Below are positions 22,300 to 29,702 of a stretch of 64,000 nt of DNA, piece after piece. Each line of letters starts with the position of its first letter. The first letter of the stretch is position 1. The position numbers and the translations under genes are program-made. Source of the stretch: Akkermansia massiliensis (GTDB lineage: Bacteria; Verrucomicrobiota; Verrucomicrobiia; Verrucomicrobiales; Akkermansiaceae); the NCBI RefSeq assembly GCF_023516715.1, contig NZ_JAMGSI010000001.1:186001-250000 (forward strand), given 5' to 3'. The notes beneath the pieces were generated by a model. The model searched no databases and had not been told where the DNA came from. It saw nothing but the letters and a program-made list of their open reading frames with translations.

Positions 22300-24512
22300 A
22301 AACCCTTGACGTTTCCAGCAGCGAATTCCTGGACATCGCCGAAAGCCCCGCCTACAGCCGGCTTTCCTTCGGGGGCGCCTCCGTCTCCTTCCGCGTCCCC
22401 GTAGACCGCTTTTCTTCCTGTCCCTATGAAGAGGGAGAAATTGTCAAAGTCGTGTGGCGTGGGAAAACCCTGCTCATTGGTCCGGTCATCAACCCGGAGC
22501 ACTCCCTGGACGGTACTTCCGAAAGCTGGGACATCAAGATTCATGATTTCTGGTGGAATCTCGCCAACATCCAATATTTCAGCGATGGGCGCTCCCGCGG
22601 AATCTTTGCCTCGTACAAATACGGCACGGACGGGAGCCAGGTCAAACAGGCCACGGCCAAAATCAAGGACGCCCTGGCCGGCATCCTGGACCACGCCATC
22701 AAAACGGCCCTGGTTCCGATCAAGTACGACCTCCGGATTGACCAGGAGGCGGAACTGATACCCTTTGCCTACTCTTCCGAGACTTACGCTTCCCTCCTGA
22801 TTCAAATTCAAAAATGGCGCCCCAACATGGCCGCATGGTTTGAGTATGGGGCTGGCGACGCTGTCACGCTGGTCATTGCCGATCATGCCAACCTGCCGGA
22901 CGTGGTGCTTGACCTGTCCGCCGTGGACGTGAGCACCCTTTCCCTCAAGGCGCGGCCCGACCTGGTGCCCCCTGCCGTAGGGCTGACCTGCAACGCCTCC
23001 ATTGGCACCAATGTGCAACGAGCCGTGGCCGTCTACCCTCCGGGGGCGTCCCTGTCCCAGCCTTATGTGGTCACTGCGGAGGTGGATGTGCCGGGCGGGC
23101 TCAATGTGTCGGATGCCTCCGGCCAGCACGAGCCCGTGGAAACTGGGACGCTGGGCTATGACGCTCCCCGGATGACCGTCAGGGGTGACAAATTCCCCGC
23201 GGCAAAAGCTCAATGGCTGGCCCGCGTCAAACGCTGGGTGCCGGCCCTGGCGGACTGCGCCAACCTGGAAGTTGCCAACCTCCCGACAGTGGTACCTATC
23301 ACGCCCGCGGACGCAGAGCACCGGGGCTATGACCGCAACGCCATTTCCCATGAACTTATAGGCGGCCAAATCAACGGCAAGAGCTCAAAAATCAAGTGGG
23401 GCAAGGTCAAGGTTGATGTCCGGCTGCGCGCCACGGATCCGCCCGCCACGGCTAAGCAGTATTTTCCGGAATTTGCCGGGCGCACGGACGGCGGCGACCG
23501 CTGGATAGGGCTGATCCCGTTTGAGGTGACGACGACCAACGTCGCCCATGCCCGGTACCTGATGGACGACAAGGGAACGGTGGAATACCTGGATAACGGG
23601 GACGGTCCGGTTGACCCCGGCAACCCGGGAGACGATGGAGACTACAATTCCGCAGCCCTGTACGTCAAATTTACGGAGAGTATCTACAAGGCGACCCGCA
23701 TCATGCCCTATGACGGCTCCGCGACTGTGCACGACGACTTTGACCAGGTTTGCGGGGGGCGCCTCTCCATCACGGGAGGGCTGCGCGAGTGGGAAACCAT
23801 GCGTTCCGTCATCCAGGAAATTACCCTCGACCTCAAGACGGGAGCGTCTGATGTTACGGTGGGTGCCGCGGAACAGCTTTCCTTGCAAGACTCCATCGAC
23901 AAGAGCAAGCAGCTCGCCGATGCCCTCCGCAACACCTCCCAGGCGTCCGCTTCCACGTCTTCCGGCGACGGTTCCGCGGGCGGCGTGGGACCGGGCGGCG
24001 GCGGGACCATCCCCAGCCCGGACATGGACGACAAAAAGCCGGAGCTCCCCAGCGTGGGGCCGTCCGTCAAGATCGGACAAGCCCAGGAGTCCCCGGCCAT
24101 GGGGACAAGCGCCGTTGAAGTCGGCTTCCAGTGCCGGCTTGCCTACGATGATGCCGGGAAGGTGGATGAAGCCTACATCCGGCAGGGGAAAGCCATGTAT
24201 GCCGGCAACTACATCGGGGGCATACTGCCGGAGGGCGCCGGTTCCGGCGGCTGGGTAAAAAGCCCCACCACCTCCGGGGAAGTCTGGCTGAAGGTGCAGT
24301 TGGATAAAGACGCCAAATACATGGGTTCCTATCTTTCTGCAGTCGGCGGGGTTACCGATCCTGTGAAGCTGGGGGAAGAGGACCGCCAGACTCCTTATGA
24401 ATATTTTTTCCACCTTGCCACCATCGACGGCGACAAGGTTGTGCAGCATCAGACGGGAACGGTGTATTTACAGTACGATCCCGGAACCTTCGGCCCAAGC
24501 GGTAAATCATGA
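22296..24512 (+). CDS. Large baseplate hub / tail tip protein
   Basis: 738 residues. The first 400 are beta-rich with a Val-Trp-Arg-Gly-Lys-Thr-Leu-Leu-Ile-Gly-Pro-Val segment, the kind of start seen in gp27/hub-like proteins. Around residues 545-580 is a low-complexity Ser/Gly/Pro linker. The final 130 residues form another beta domain (Gly-Thr-Val-Tyr-Leu-Gln-Tyr-Asp-Pro). The position between tube and tape measure genes and the size fit a hub or tail-tip protein. The downstream glycosyltransferase gene overlaps by four bases, so the two are cotranslated. Confidence 0.6.
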   Translation: MKTLDVSSSEFLDIAESPAYSRLSFGGASVSFRVPVDRFSSCPYEEGEIVKVVWRGKTLLIGPVINPEHSLDGTSESWDIKIHDFWWNLANIQYFSDGRSRGIFASYKYGTDGSQVKQATAKIKDALAGILDHAIKTALVPIKYDLRIDQEAELIPFAYSSETYASLLIQIQKWRPNMAAWFEYGAGDAVTLVIADHANLPDVVLDLSAVDVSTLSLKARPDLVPPAVGLTCNASIGTNVQRAVAVYPPGASLSQPYVVTAEVDVPGGLNVSDASGQHEPVETGTLGYDAPRMTVRGDKFPAAKAQWLARVKRWVPALADCANLEVANLPTVVPITPADAEHRGYDRNAISHELIGGQINGKSSKIKWGKVKVDVRLRATDPPATAKQYFPEFAGRTDGGDRWIGLIPFEVTTTNVAHARYLMDDKGTVEYLDNGDGPVDPGNPGDDGDYNSAALYVKFTESIYKATRIMPYDGSATVHDDFDQVCGGRLSITGGLREWETMRSVIQEITLDLKTGASDVTVGAAEQLSLQDSIDKSKQLADALRNTSQASASTSSGDGSAGGVGPGGGGTIPSPDMDDKKPELPSVGPSVKIGQAQESPAMGTSAVEVGFQCRLAYDDAGKVDEAYIRQGKAMYAGNYIGGILPEGAGSGGWVKSPTTSGEVWLKVQLDKDAKYMGSYLSAVGGVTDPVKLGEEDRQTPYEYFFHLATIDGDKVVQHQTGTVYLQYDPGTFGPSGKS

Positions 24513-25243
24513 TCAGGATTTACATTTTCACGTATGCTGGAGACGCCCAGGAGGCCGTTGCCTGCGTCCGGTGCGCCAGAACGGCGCTTCCCGGTGCCCT
24601 TGTAACCGTGGCGGACGATTCAGCCTTTCCGGTGCCGGAAGAAGTCAGGAGGGCTTTTCTGGCTTATGGAGCGCGCTACAAAAGGACGGATTTTCCCAGG
24701 AATGGCAATCTCAACGGGCCGGAATGCGTCAGGGGCATTATTTCCACGCTGGCCGGGGACGCCGCGGATGACGACATCATCGTCAAAATTGATTCCGACA
24801 CGGCGCTTTTGTCCGGCGAGTGGGTCAGGAACATGCACGGAGTCGGCCTTGACTGGTACGCATGCGGATGTGGGGCACGCCGGTTCTTCGGCCTTTGCTA
24901 CGCCATGAGTGGAAAAACAGCCAGACTGGCCGGCGAGGCCCTGGAGCATGCAACCCTGCCGGAAAACGCCCCGGAAGATCTTACCATTGGACGGACGGTC
25001 ATTGACCTGTGCGGTATGGAACGGGGGCATTTTGCCGCTCCCTGGACACCCATGAACCGCGCCGGGCGCTGGTCCTGGTGGAACTGGGACAGCAGCACGA
25101 CGGACCCGGAGGACTACGCCCGCTCCTATGACGTGGTGAACGTCGGGAACCCCCGTCCTCCCCACATCCCCAAAAGCGCCCGCTGGGAGGTCATGCACGC
25201 CATGTGCGACGCGGTCATGAATGAAAGGAGGGGCAAGGAATGA
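24509..25243 (+). CDS. GT-A type glycosyltransferase in the phage tail operon
   Basis: 244 residues. An N-terminal Rossmann-like beginning (Arg-Ile-Tyr-Ile-Phe-Thr-Tyr-Ala-Gly-Asp) leads to a metal-binding DxD motif Asp95-Ser-Asp97 within Val-Lys-Ile-Asp-Ser-Asp-Thr. This is typical of GT-A nucleotide-sugar transferases. There is no membrane segment or signal peptide. The start overlaps the hub gene and the stop overlaps the NeuA-like gene, each by four bases, so the product should be made together with tail proteins. Donor and acceptor are unknown. Confidence 0.7.
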   Translation: MIRIYIFTYAGDAQEAVACVRCARTALPGALVTVADDSAFPVPEEVRRAFLAYGARYKRTDFPRNGNLNGPECVRGIISTLAGDAADDDIIVKIDSDTALLSGEWVRNMHGVGLDWYACGCGARRFFGLCYAMSGKTARLAGEALEHATLPENAPEDLTIGRTVIDLCGMERGHFAAPWTPMNRAGRWSWWNWDSSTTDPEDYARSYDVVNVGNPRPPHIPKSARWEVMHAMCDAVMNERRGKE

Positions 25244-25845
25244 TTGCCATTATCCCTGCCAAGGGACACAGCGACGCCGTACCCCGCAAGAACATGGCGG
25301 ACCTGGGCGGGATGCCCCTGTTCTGGCACTCCGTCCGCTACGCGCGGGCGGAAGGCGTGGAGCCCGTTGTCAGCACTGACGATACGGAGATCAGGGATTA
25401 CGCCTTGGAGCGTGGTTGCCGAGTGGTGGATGAAGTTGTGAACGACAGCAGCATGGTTAACTGCGTCCGGCAGGTGATGGGCCAGGTAGATGCCGACCGC
25501 TACGCCCTCCTTCAGCCCACCTCTCCCCTCCGGGAACCGGGATTGCTGAACAGAATGGAACGTATGAGCGCTGCCTGCGCCTTTACGGCCCAACGCATCA
25601 AGGTGATTGGCAGGCTGGGAACGCGTCTTGTTGTTCAGGGGCGGCGGCAGGACGCCTGCGACATCCTTCTTCAGTTCGATGGCTCCATTCTCACTGGTAC
25701 ACGATTCATGGCGGAACAGGGCATCCTTTTTGCCCCGGATGCCGTAGCTGTGGAGCAGCGCCCTCCATTCACCGTTCAGATAGATCATTCAAGCGATCTT
25801 AACATAGCAAGAGCATTATATGAATATAGCAATAGTTGGAAATAA
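25240..25845 (+). CDS. NeuA-like CMP-sugar synthetase (acylneuraminate/KDO cytidylyltransferase family)
   Basis: 201 residues. The cytidylyltransferase signature is clear: Ile-Ile-Pro-Ala-Lys-Gly with Pro-Arg-Lys-Asn (15-18), Val-Val-Ser-Thr-Asp-Asp (43-48) and Leu-Leu-Gln-Pro-Thr-Ser-Pro-Leu-Arg (90-98). Family members activate sialic acid, KDO or pseudaminic/legionaminic-type sugars as CMP derivatives. The Arg-Pro motif usual after the STDD region is replaced by Asp-Glu-Val-Val, and the C-terminus is short, so substrate or activity may differ. It overlaps both neighbouring glycosyltransferase genes. Confidence 0.78.
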   Translation: MIAIIPAKGHSDAVPRKNMADLGGMPLFWHSVRYARAEGVEPVVSTDDTEIRDYALERGCRVVDEVVNDSSMVNCVRQVMGQVDADRYALLQPTSPLREPGLLNRMERMSAACAFTAQRIKVIGRLGTRLVVQGRRQDACDILLQFDGSILTGTRFMAEQGILFAPDAVAVEQRPPFTVQIDHSSDLNIARALYEYSNSWK

Positions 25846-26332
25846 GCACATCGCTCACGACTGTTCCGCACGCATTGACGTGGCGGATATGGTTGTACGC
25901 ATCTCTAAAATGGACCACCTGGATTCCGGGCTGGTGGGGACGAGAACGGATGCACTCTACTTGGAACCAAATTGCGTATGGTGGGGATATCCTCCCGAAC
26001 GTCGCAGGCTGGATATGCTCAATACGATCCCGTCGATTTACATCAGGAATTCATGGTGGCGGCGCACTGGGGAAAAACTTATCTCGCAGGGTATTCTGCG
26101 TTGGGATCAGGTGCATGTCATCCCTCCGGAAGTGGAGAACGGACTGAAGGACTGCACGACGTTTGCAATGGCTGTCTACGATGTTCACAGGCGGTTACCG
26201 GAAGCGGTTATTTTAGGCGCGGGCGTCGACTTCGGACAGGAACGGGACCGCGTTTTCCCTTACCACGCCCATAGTGGGGAAAGTTCCTATATGGACAGCC
26301 TTGTCAAGCGAGGAGTGCTTTTCCCTATTTAA
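25820..26332 (+). CDS. Sialyltransferase-like protein (GT29-like)
   Basis: 170 residues resembling the sialyltransferase GT29 pattern. Ile-Val-Gly-Asn (5-8), an Arg-Ile-Asp (18-20), Val-Val-Arg (25-27) and Val-Gly-Thr-Arg-Thr-Asp (39-44) form a sialylmotif L-like block. Cys-Thr-Thr-Phe-Ala-Met (112-117) with Gly-Val-Asp-Phe (135-138) resembles motif S, and Tyr-His-Ala-His-Ser-Gly-Glu (148-154) the closing His/Glu region. It is short for the family. It overlaps the CMP-sugar synthetase gene by 26 bases, and donor synthetase beside transferase is a telling pair. GT42-like ancestry is an alternative. Confidence 0.62.
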   Translation: MNIAIVGNKHIAHDCSARIDVADMVVRISKMDHLDSGLVGTRTDALYLEPNCVWWGYPPERRRLDMLNTIPSIYIRNSWWRRTGEKLISQGILRWDQVHVIPPEVENGLKDCTTFAMAVYDVHRRLPEAVILGAGVDFGQERDRVFPYHAHSGESSYMDSLVKRGVLFPI

Positions 26333-26357
26333 TTTCAACAACTAATAAATAAACAAC

Positions 26358-28865
26358 ATGTCAGACAAAGAACTAAACATCAACATCAGGACGACCGCCG
26401 ACACTTCCGGAGCCGACCAGACTGCGGAGGCCATCAACAAGACCCGGGAAGCGGCCCAGGGAGCCGGCGAAAGCGCGGACGCCATCAACCAAGTAACCGA
26501 TGCCCTGAACAATGCCAAAACGGCAGCCGAGGAAACCGGCGCCGCCATGAATGAGGGCATAGGGCCGGAACAGGAAAGAGCTTTGGAAAACGCCAGGAGC
26601 AAACTTGACGAATACGCCGACGCCCTGACCGCTGCCGGTTCCCGGATGAAAGCCGCCTTTGACGACAACCCCGGACTGACCGGCTTTATCGACGAAGTAA
26701 CCAACGGTGTTCTGACCTCCGAAGAATTCAGGAAGAAGCTGGAACAGGTGGATGACGTCTTTGAAGTCCTCAACGACAGGGCCTCCAACCTGGACCTTGG
26801 GGCGAAGTGGGGGGATGGCCTTGACGAAAACCTTCAGAAGATCATCGACGATTACAACAAGGAAATGGACGCCGCCGACAAGGCAGCGGACAAAGCGGAA
26901 GATGCGGAGGCCCGGAAGCAGAAAGCCGCCGCGGCTACGGTGGAACGGCTGGAAGCCGGGAACCGCCGCGCCTCTGCCACCTATGAGGAATTGCAGGCCG
27001 AACTTGAAGCCTACATTGCCAAGCTGGAAGAGGCCCGGAAGGCGGGGGACAACGTAGCCCAGGCGGATGCCCTGAAGAATATTCAGGATTTGGGAAGGCG
27101 CATCAAGACGGCAGGAGAAGCCGGAGAACTCACCACGACGCAGGTGAAGGGGATGGCCGGACAAATCACCATTGCGGCAACGCGCATCCTCGGCATGTCC
27201 AGTTCCCTGCGGGGGGCCATTCCATTCATTCATTTGTTCGGCACCACCATCAAGACGGCCATGGGGCCGCTTGGCTGGGCCATGCTGCTGATCCAGGGGC
27301 TTACCGCGGGCATTAGTGCCCTGATTGACCATTTCAAGGCCAAAAGCGATGAACTTGACAAGGCAGCCGAGAAGGCAAAGAGGAAGCATGATGAAATCAA
27401 CCAGTATTTGAGGGATGCCGAAAAGGGCCGCCTTGCTCTTGTTCAGAAAACGAAACAGGAGGATGCGGCCAACGTCGTCAACCGGGAGTATGAACAGTAC
27501 GTCAAAAACATTACGTACGAATATCAGCAGCAGACAAGGGAAATTGAGTATCAGCTTACCCTTCGCAAGATGGAGATTGCCGAAAAGCAGGGGGCGGACA
27601 CCTGGAAAAACAAGATGGAACGTTTGGATGTAGAGGAACAATACCAGGATGGCAAAATCAGCAAGCACGAAAGAAAGTACAAGCTTTTACTTCTGGATCA
27701 GGAACTTGAAAGGATAACGGAGCGAGCCAAGATTCAAACCGCTCATGAGGAAGACCTTGCCTTAGCTGACAAACAAGGGGATGCCGAAGGGAAAAGAAAT
27801 ACAGCTTTAGGCGAAGCCTCACGGCTACAGGATGTGAAAATGAGTCTTCCTACTGTTGATGAAATGGCAGGGATTTTCAAGAAACAGAATGAAGTTCAAA
27901 TGGAGGTACAATCATGGGATAAAAGAATAGAAGAGGTTGGAAAGAAGGTTTCTTTAGTAAAAGAGGCCATAGAGGGTATTCCCGATTTTTTACCAACGCC
28001 CGAAAAAATGGTAAAAGAAATGGAAAAACTTGAGAGAGAAAAGGAGAAATATTTAGAATCCAGGAAACGAGCACAAAATTCCCTCAATAATTCAGTGAAC
28101 CATATTTCTAATATTCAAGAAAGACTGGAAGAAGAAGGCATATCGTTTCAACCTTCTTACGGTGTAGGCAAGGACGGGAAGCCTGTTACTAACGAACAAA
28201 GAACCGAAGAATATAAAACCTCCTTAAAAAAGGTTGAAGCCAGACAAAAAACAGCACTAGAGGAGGCAGGAAAACACCAAGAAGAATTAAATGATATTTT
28301 GAAAGAGCGTGTTATTATTCAAAAAGGAATGTTGCGTCTTGAAACAGAAGAAGCGAGAAATGAGCAAGTACGAAAGAAAGAAGATAGGGTAGGGGAAAAG
28401 GAATGGAAAAACGAAAAGAAGAAGGAAGAGGAAAAGGGACAGAAGAAGCTTGACCAGAAAAATGAACAGGAACTAAAGAAGCTTCAGCGGGAACAGCAGC
28501 AGGAAGCCAACAAGGCCATTAAAACCTTTGTGGAAGGCTTCACCATCAACGCTGGGAAGAGTGCCTCCCCCCGGCAAACCGCCATAGTTCACAAAGCTAT
28601 TGACGGTATCAGAAAAGACATAGAACGCGCAGCGGCTGATGGGCATATTGACCCGGAAGAAATGCAGGATTTAGGCAAGCTTTTTGTGGGAAAACTGACG
28701 GAACTTGGAGTTGCATCAAGACAAGCTATCCAGGGTTTGAAACAGGAGTTCGACAGCAATATGGGGGCTGTTAATGCAGAAATCAAAGCCATTAAAAAGT
28801 GGGCCAACACCACGGAGAGACAGAAGCGGCCCGGTTGTGTTGTGAATGCTCCTTTCCGCAGATAA
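26358..28865 (+). CDS. Tape measure protein
   Basis: 835 residues, almost wholly helical with long Glu/Lys/Ala/Gln coiled coils. A hydrophobic block (about residues 285-325, rich in Leu, Ile and Gly) is typical of tape measures. The protein sets tail length and passes DNA through the host envelope. Bases about 27700-28450 are markedly more AT-rich than the rest of the gene, suggesting recombination inside it. The protein ends with a basic Cys-containing tail. The leader is A-rich with no Shine-Dalgarno sequence. Confidence 0.75.
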   Translation: MSDKELNINIRTTADTSGADQTAEAINKTREAAQGAGESADAINQVTDALNNAKTAAEETGAAMNEGIGPEQERALENARSKLDEYADALTAAGSRMKAAFDDNPGLTGFIDEVTNGVLTSEEFRKKLEQVDDVFEVLNDRASNLDLGAKWGDGLDENLQKIIDDYNKEMDAADKAADKAEDAEARKQKAAAATVERLEAGNRRASATYEELQAELEAYIAKLEEARKAGDNVAQADALKNIQDLGRRIKTAGEAGELTTTQVKGMAGQITIAATRILGMSSSLRGAIPFIHLFGTTIKTAMGPLGWAMLLIQGLTAGISALIDHFKAKSDELDKAAEKAKRKHDEINQYLRDAEKGRLALVQKTKQEDAANVVNREYEQYVKNITYEYQQQTREIEYQLTLRKMEIAEKQGADTWKNKMERLDVEEQYQDGKISKHERKYKLLLLDQELERITERAKIQTAHEEDLALADKQGDAEGKRNTALGEASRLQDVKMSLPTVDEMAGIFKKQNEVQMEVQSWDKRIEEVGKKVSLVKEAIEGIPDFLPTPEKMVKEMEKLEREKEKYLESRKRAQNSLNNSVNHISNIQERLEEEGISFQPSYGVGKDGKPVTNEQRTEEYKTSLKKVEARQKTALEEAGKHQEELNDILKERVIIQKGMLRLETEEARNEQVRKKEDRVGEKEWKNEKKKEEEKGQKKLDQKNEQELKKLQREQQQEANKAIKTFVEGFTINAGKSASPRQTAIVHKAIDGIRKDIERAAADGHIDPEEMQDLGKLFVGKLTELGVASRQAIQGLKQEFDSNMGAVNAEIKAIKKWANTTERQKRPGCVVNAPFRR

Positions 28866-28908
28866 CTTTTCCATTTAGTTTTTTTCTTGTTCATGATATG
28901 GTTACTTT

Positions 28909-29322
28909 ATGGATGCTTCTATTGCTTTTATTGGTGTCATTTTGATTACCTCATTTGCGGTTTATTTAGCATGGAAAAAATCGAAGACTAGTTTAGGTAA
29001 TGAAAAATATTCGTCGAATGGAATGGCAAGAAATGAAGAAAAGGAGGACCAAACCGAAATGAATAATTTCGCTGGATCAGAAAAAAGCCATGGAGAAAAC
29101 CACTCTGCGGACGGTATATCTGGGGCATTCCGAGGTGTTGGCATCGTTTGCTTTGTACTGGCCGTAGTCGTTCCTCTTGTGCTTTTGGCTGGTGGGAGCG
29201 GTCAGACCATCTTTGCTGCTGCAATTTTCCTTGTCCTTGCCCTTTCCGGGTTAGGCTGGCTGGGTGTCGGGGTCATTATCCGTCTCTTAGAACGGATTGC
29301 CGAGAACACGGGGAGAAAGTAA
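28909..29322 (+). CDS. Membrane protein at the prophage edge (moron candidate)
   Basis: 137 residues with an N-terminal membrane helix (about 5-22), a polar charged segment (about 23-68) and two more helices (about 74-98 and 100-123). It lies between the tape measure gene and attR and is AT-rich at its 5' end. Genes in that place are often expressed from the lysogen and change host properties, for example by superinfection exclusion. Nothing in the sequence proves this, and a late tail-associated membrane protein is also possible. Confidence 0.6.
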   Translation: MDASIAFIGVILITSFAVYLAWKKSKTSLGNEKYSSNGMARNEEKEDQTEMNNFAGSEKSHGENHSADGISGAFRGVGIVCFVLAVVVPLVLLAGGSGQTIFAAAIFLVLALSGLGWLGVGVIIRLLERIAENTGRK

Positions 29323-29340
29323 GAAGAATGGAGCACGGGC

Positions 29341-29405
29341 GGTTGTCCGTAGGTTATCCGTACAACCCTTGAAAAATGGTTAAAAACGGGCAAGTACGGA
29401 CAACC
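29341..29405 (+). repeat. Three GGTTRTCCGTA repeats near attR: probable integrase/excisionase arm sites
   Basis: GGTTGTCCGTA (29341-29351) is followed head to tail by GGTTATCCGTA (29352-29362), one helical turn apart. An inverted copy, TACGGACAACC, lies at 29395-29405. They stand 75-140 bases inside the prophage from the tRNA-derived attachment core, where tyrosine-integrase arm and excisionase sites normally lie. The repeats are seen directly; the binding role is inferred. Confidence 0.6.
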
Positions 29406-29479
29406 TATGCCGCTCATTTCTGTACAAAAATGTTAGTAAATACTAGGAAAGTTAAGAAACGTATAATGTTATAAAGTGA

Positions 29480-29524
29480 TTTGGGAGCAGGATGTCGCAG
29501 GTTCGAATCCTGTCTTCCCGACCA
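29480..29524 (+). other. attR: 3' half of tRNA-Pro(TGG)
   Basis: From the anticodon loop TTTGGGA (anticodon TGG at 29482-29484) to the CCA end, the sequence reads as a tRNA-Pro 3' half. It includes anticodon 3' stem GCAGG, T stem GCAGG with loop TTCGAAT and CCTGT, acceptor strand CTTCCCG, discriminator A, and CCA at 29522-29524. Upstream of 29480 no matching anticodon 5' stem, D arm or acceptor strand (CGGGAAG expected) exists. This is therefore a displaced 3' end. The intact gene should lie at the other end of the prophage. Confidence 0.85.
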
Positions 29525-29595
29525 TTTTTTACTCCCAGTAATGGGAAAAACCAGGGAGAGTCTTGAATATTCCAAAATAAGGAGGGAAATAATTT

Positions 29596-29624
29596 TTGAC
29601 TTTTTAATTTGATTTCAACATAAT
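29596..29624 (+). promoter_or_regulatory. Sigma70-type promoter of the propeller gene
   Basis: TTGACT (29596-29601), a 17-bp spacer and CATAAT (29619-29624) match the consensus well. They lie in AT-rich DNA 79 bases ahead of ATG 29703. The interval from the tRNA end (29525) to the gene otherwise holds no reading frame. Confidence 0.6.
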
Positions 29625-29702
29625 GACAAATGCCAGAAGAACTACTGTTGTTGATAAGTCTATTTTAGTTTTTTGTTGTAGAAATTAGTAGAATTTCATC
29701 CG

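Larger units (their letters stand above)
1..29524 (+). mobile_element. Right part of a temperate siphophage prophage
   Basis: A continuous + strand run of phage genes: recombination, replication, head protein, terminase, fibre, lysis, portal, capsid, tail and tape measure. It ends at a tRNA-Pro 3' half that serves as the attachment site. The head genes (DUF935 portal, I-like protease-scaffold, MuF protein) resemble Mu-type heads. The RecT/exonuclease pair and the tRNA attachment site instead point to site-specific integration rather than transposition. No integrase, repressor or left attachment site lies in the window, so the prophage extends to the left of base 1. Most reading frames look intact, so the prophage may be functional. 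Confidence 0.93.

Noticed and set aside
29460-29524. A complete tRNA gene
   Set aside because: Only the sequence from the anticodon loop to CCA is present; no acceptor 5' strand, D arm or anticodon 5' stem can be found upstream.
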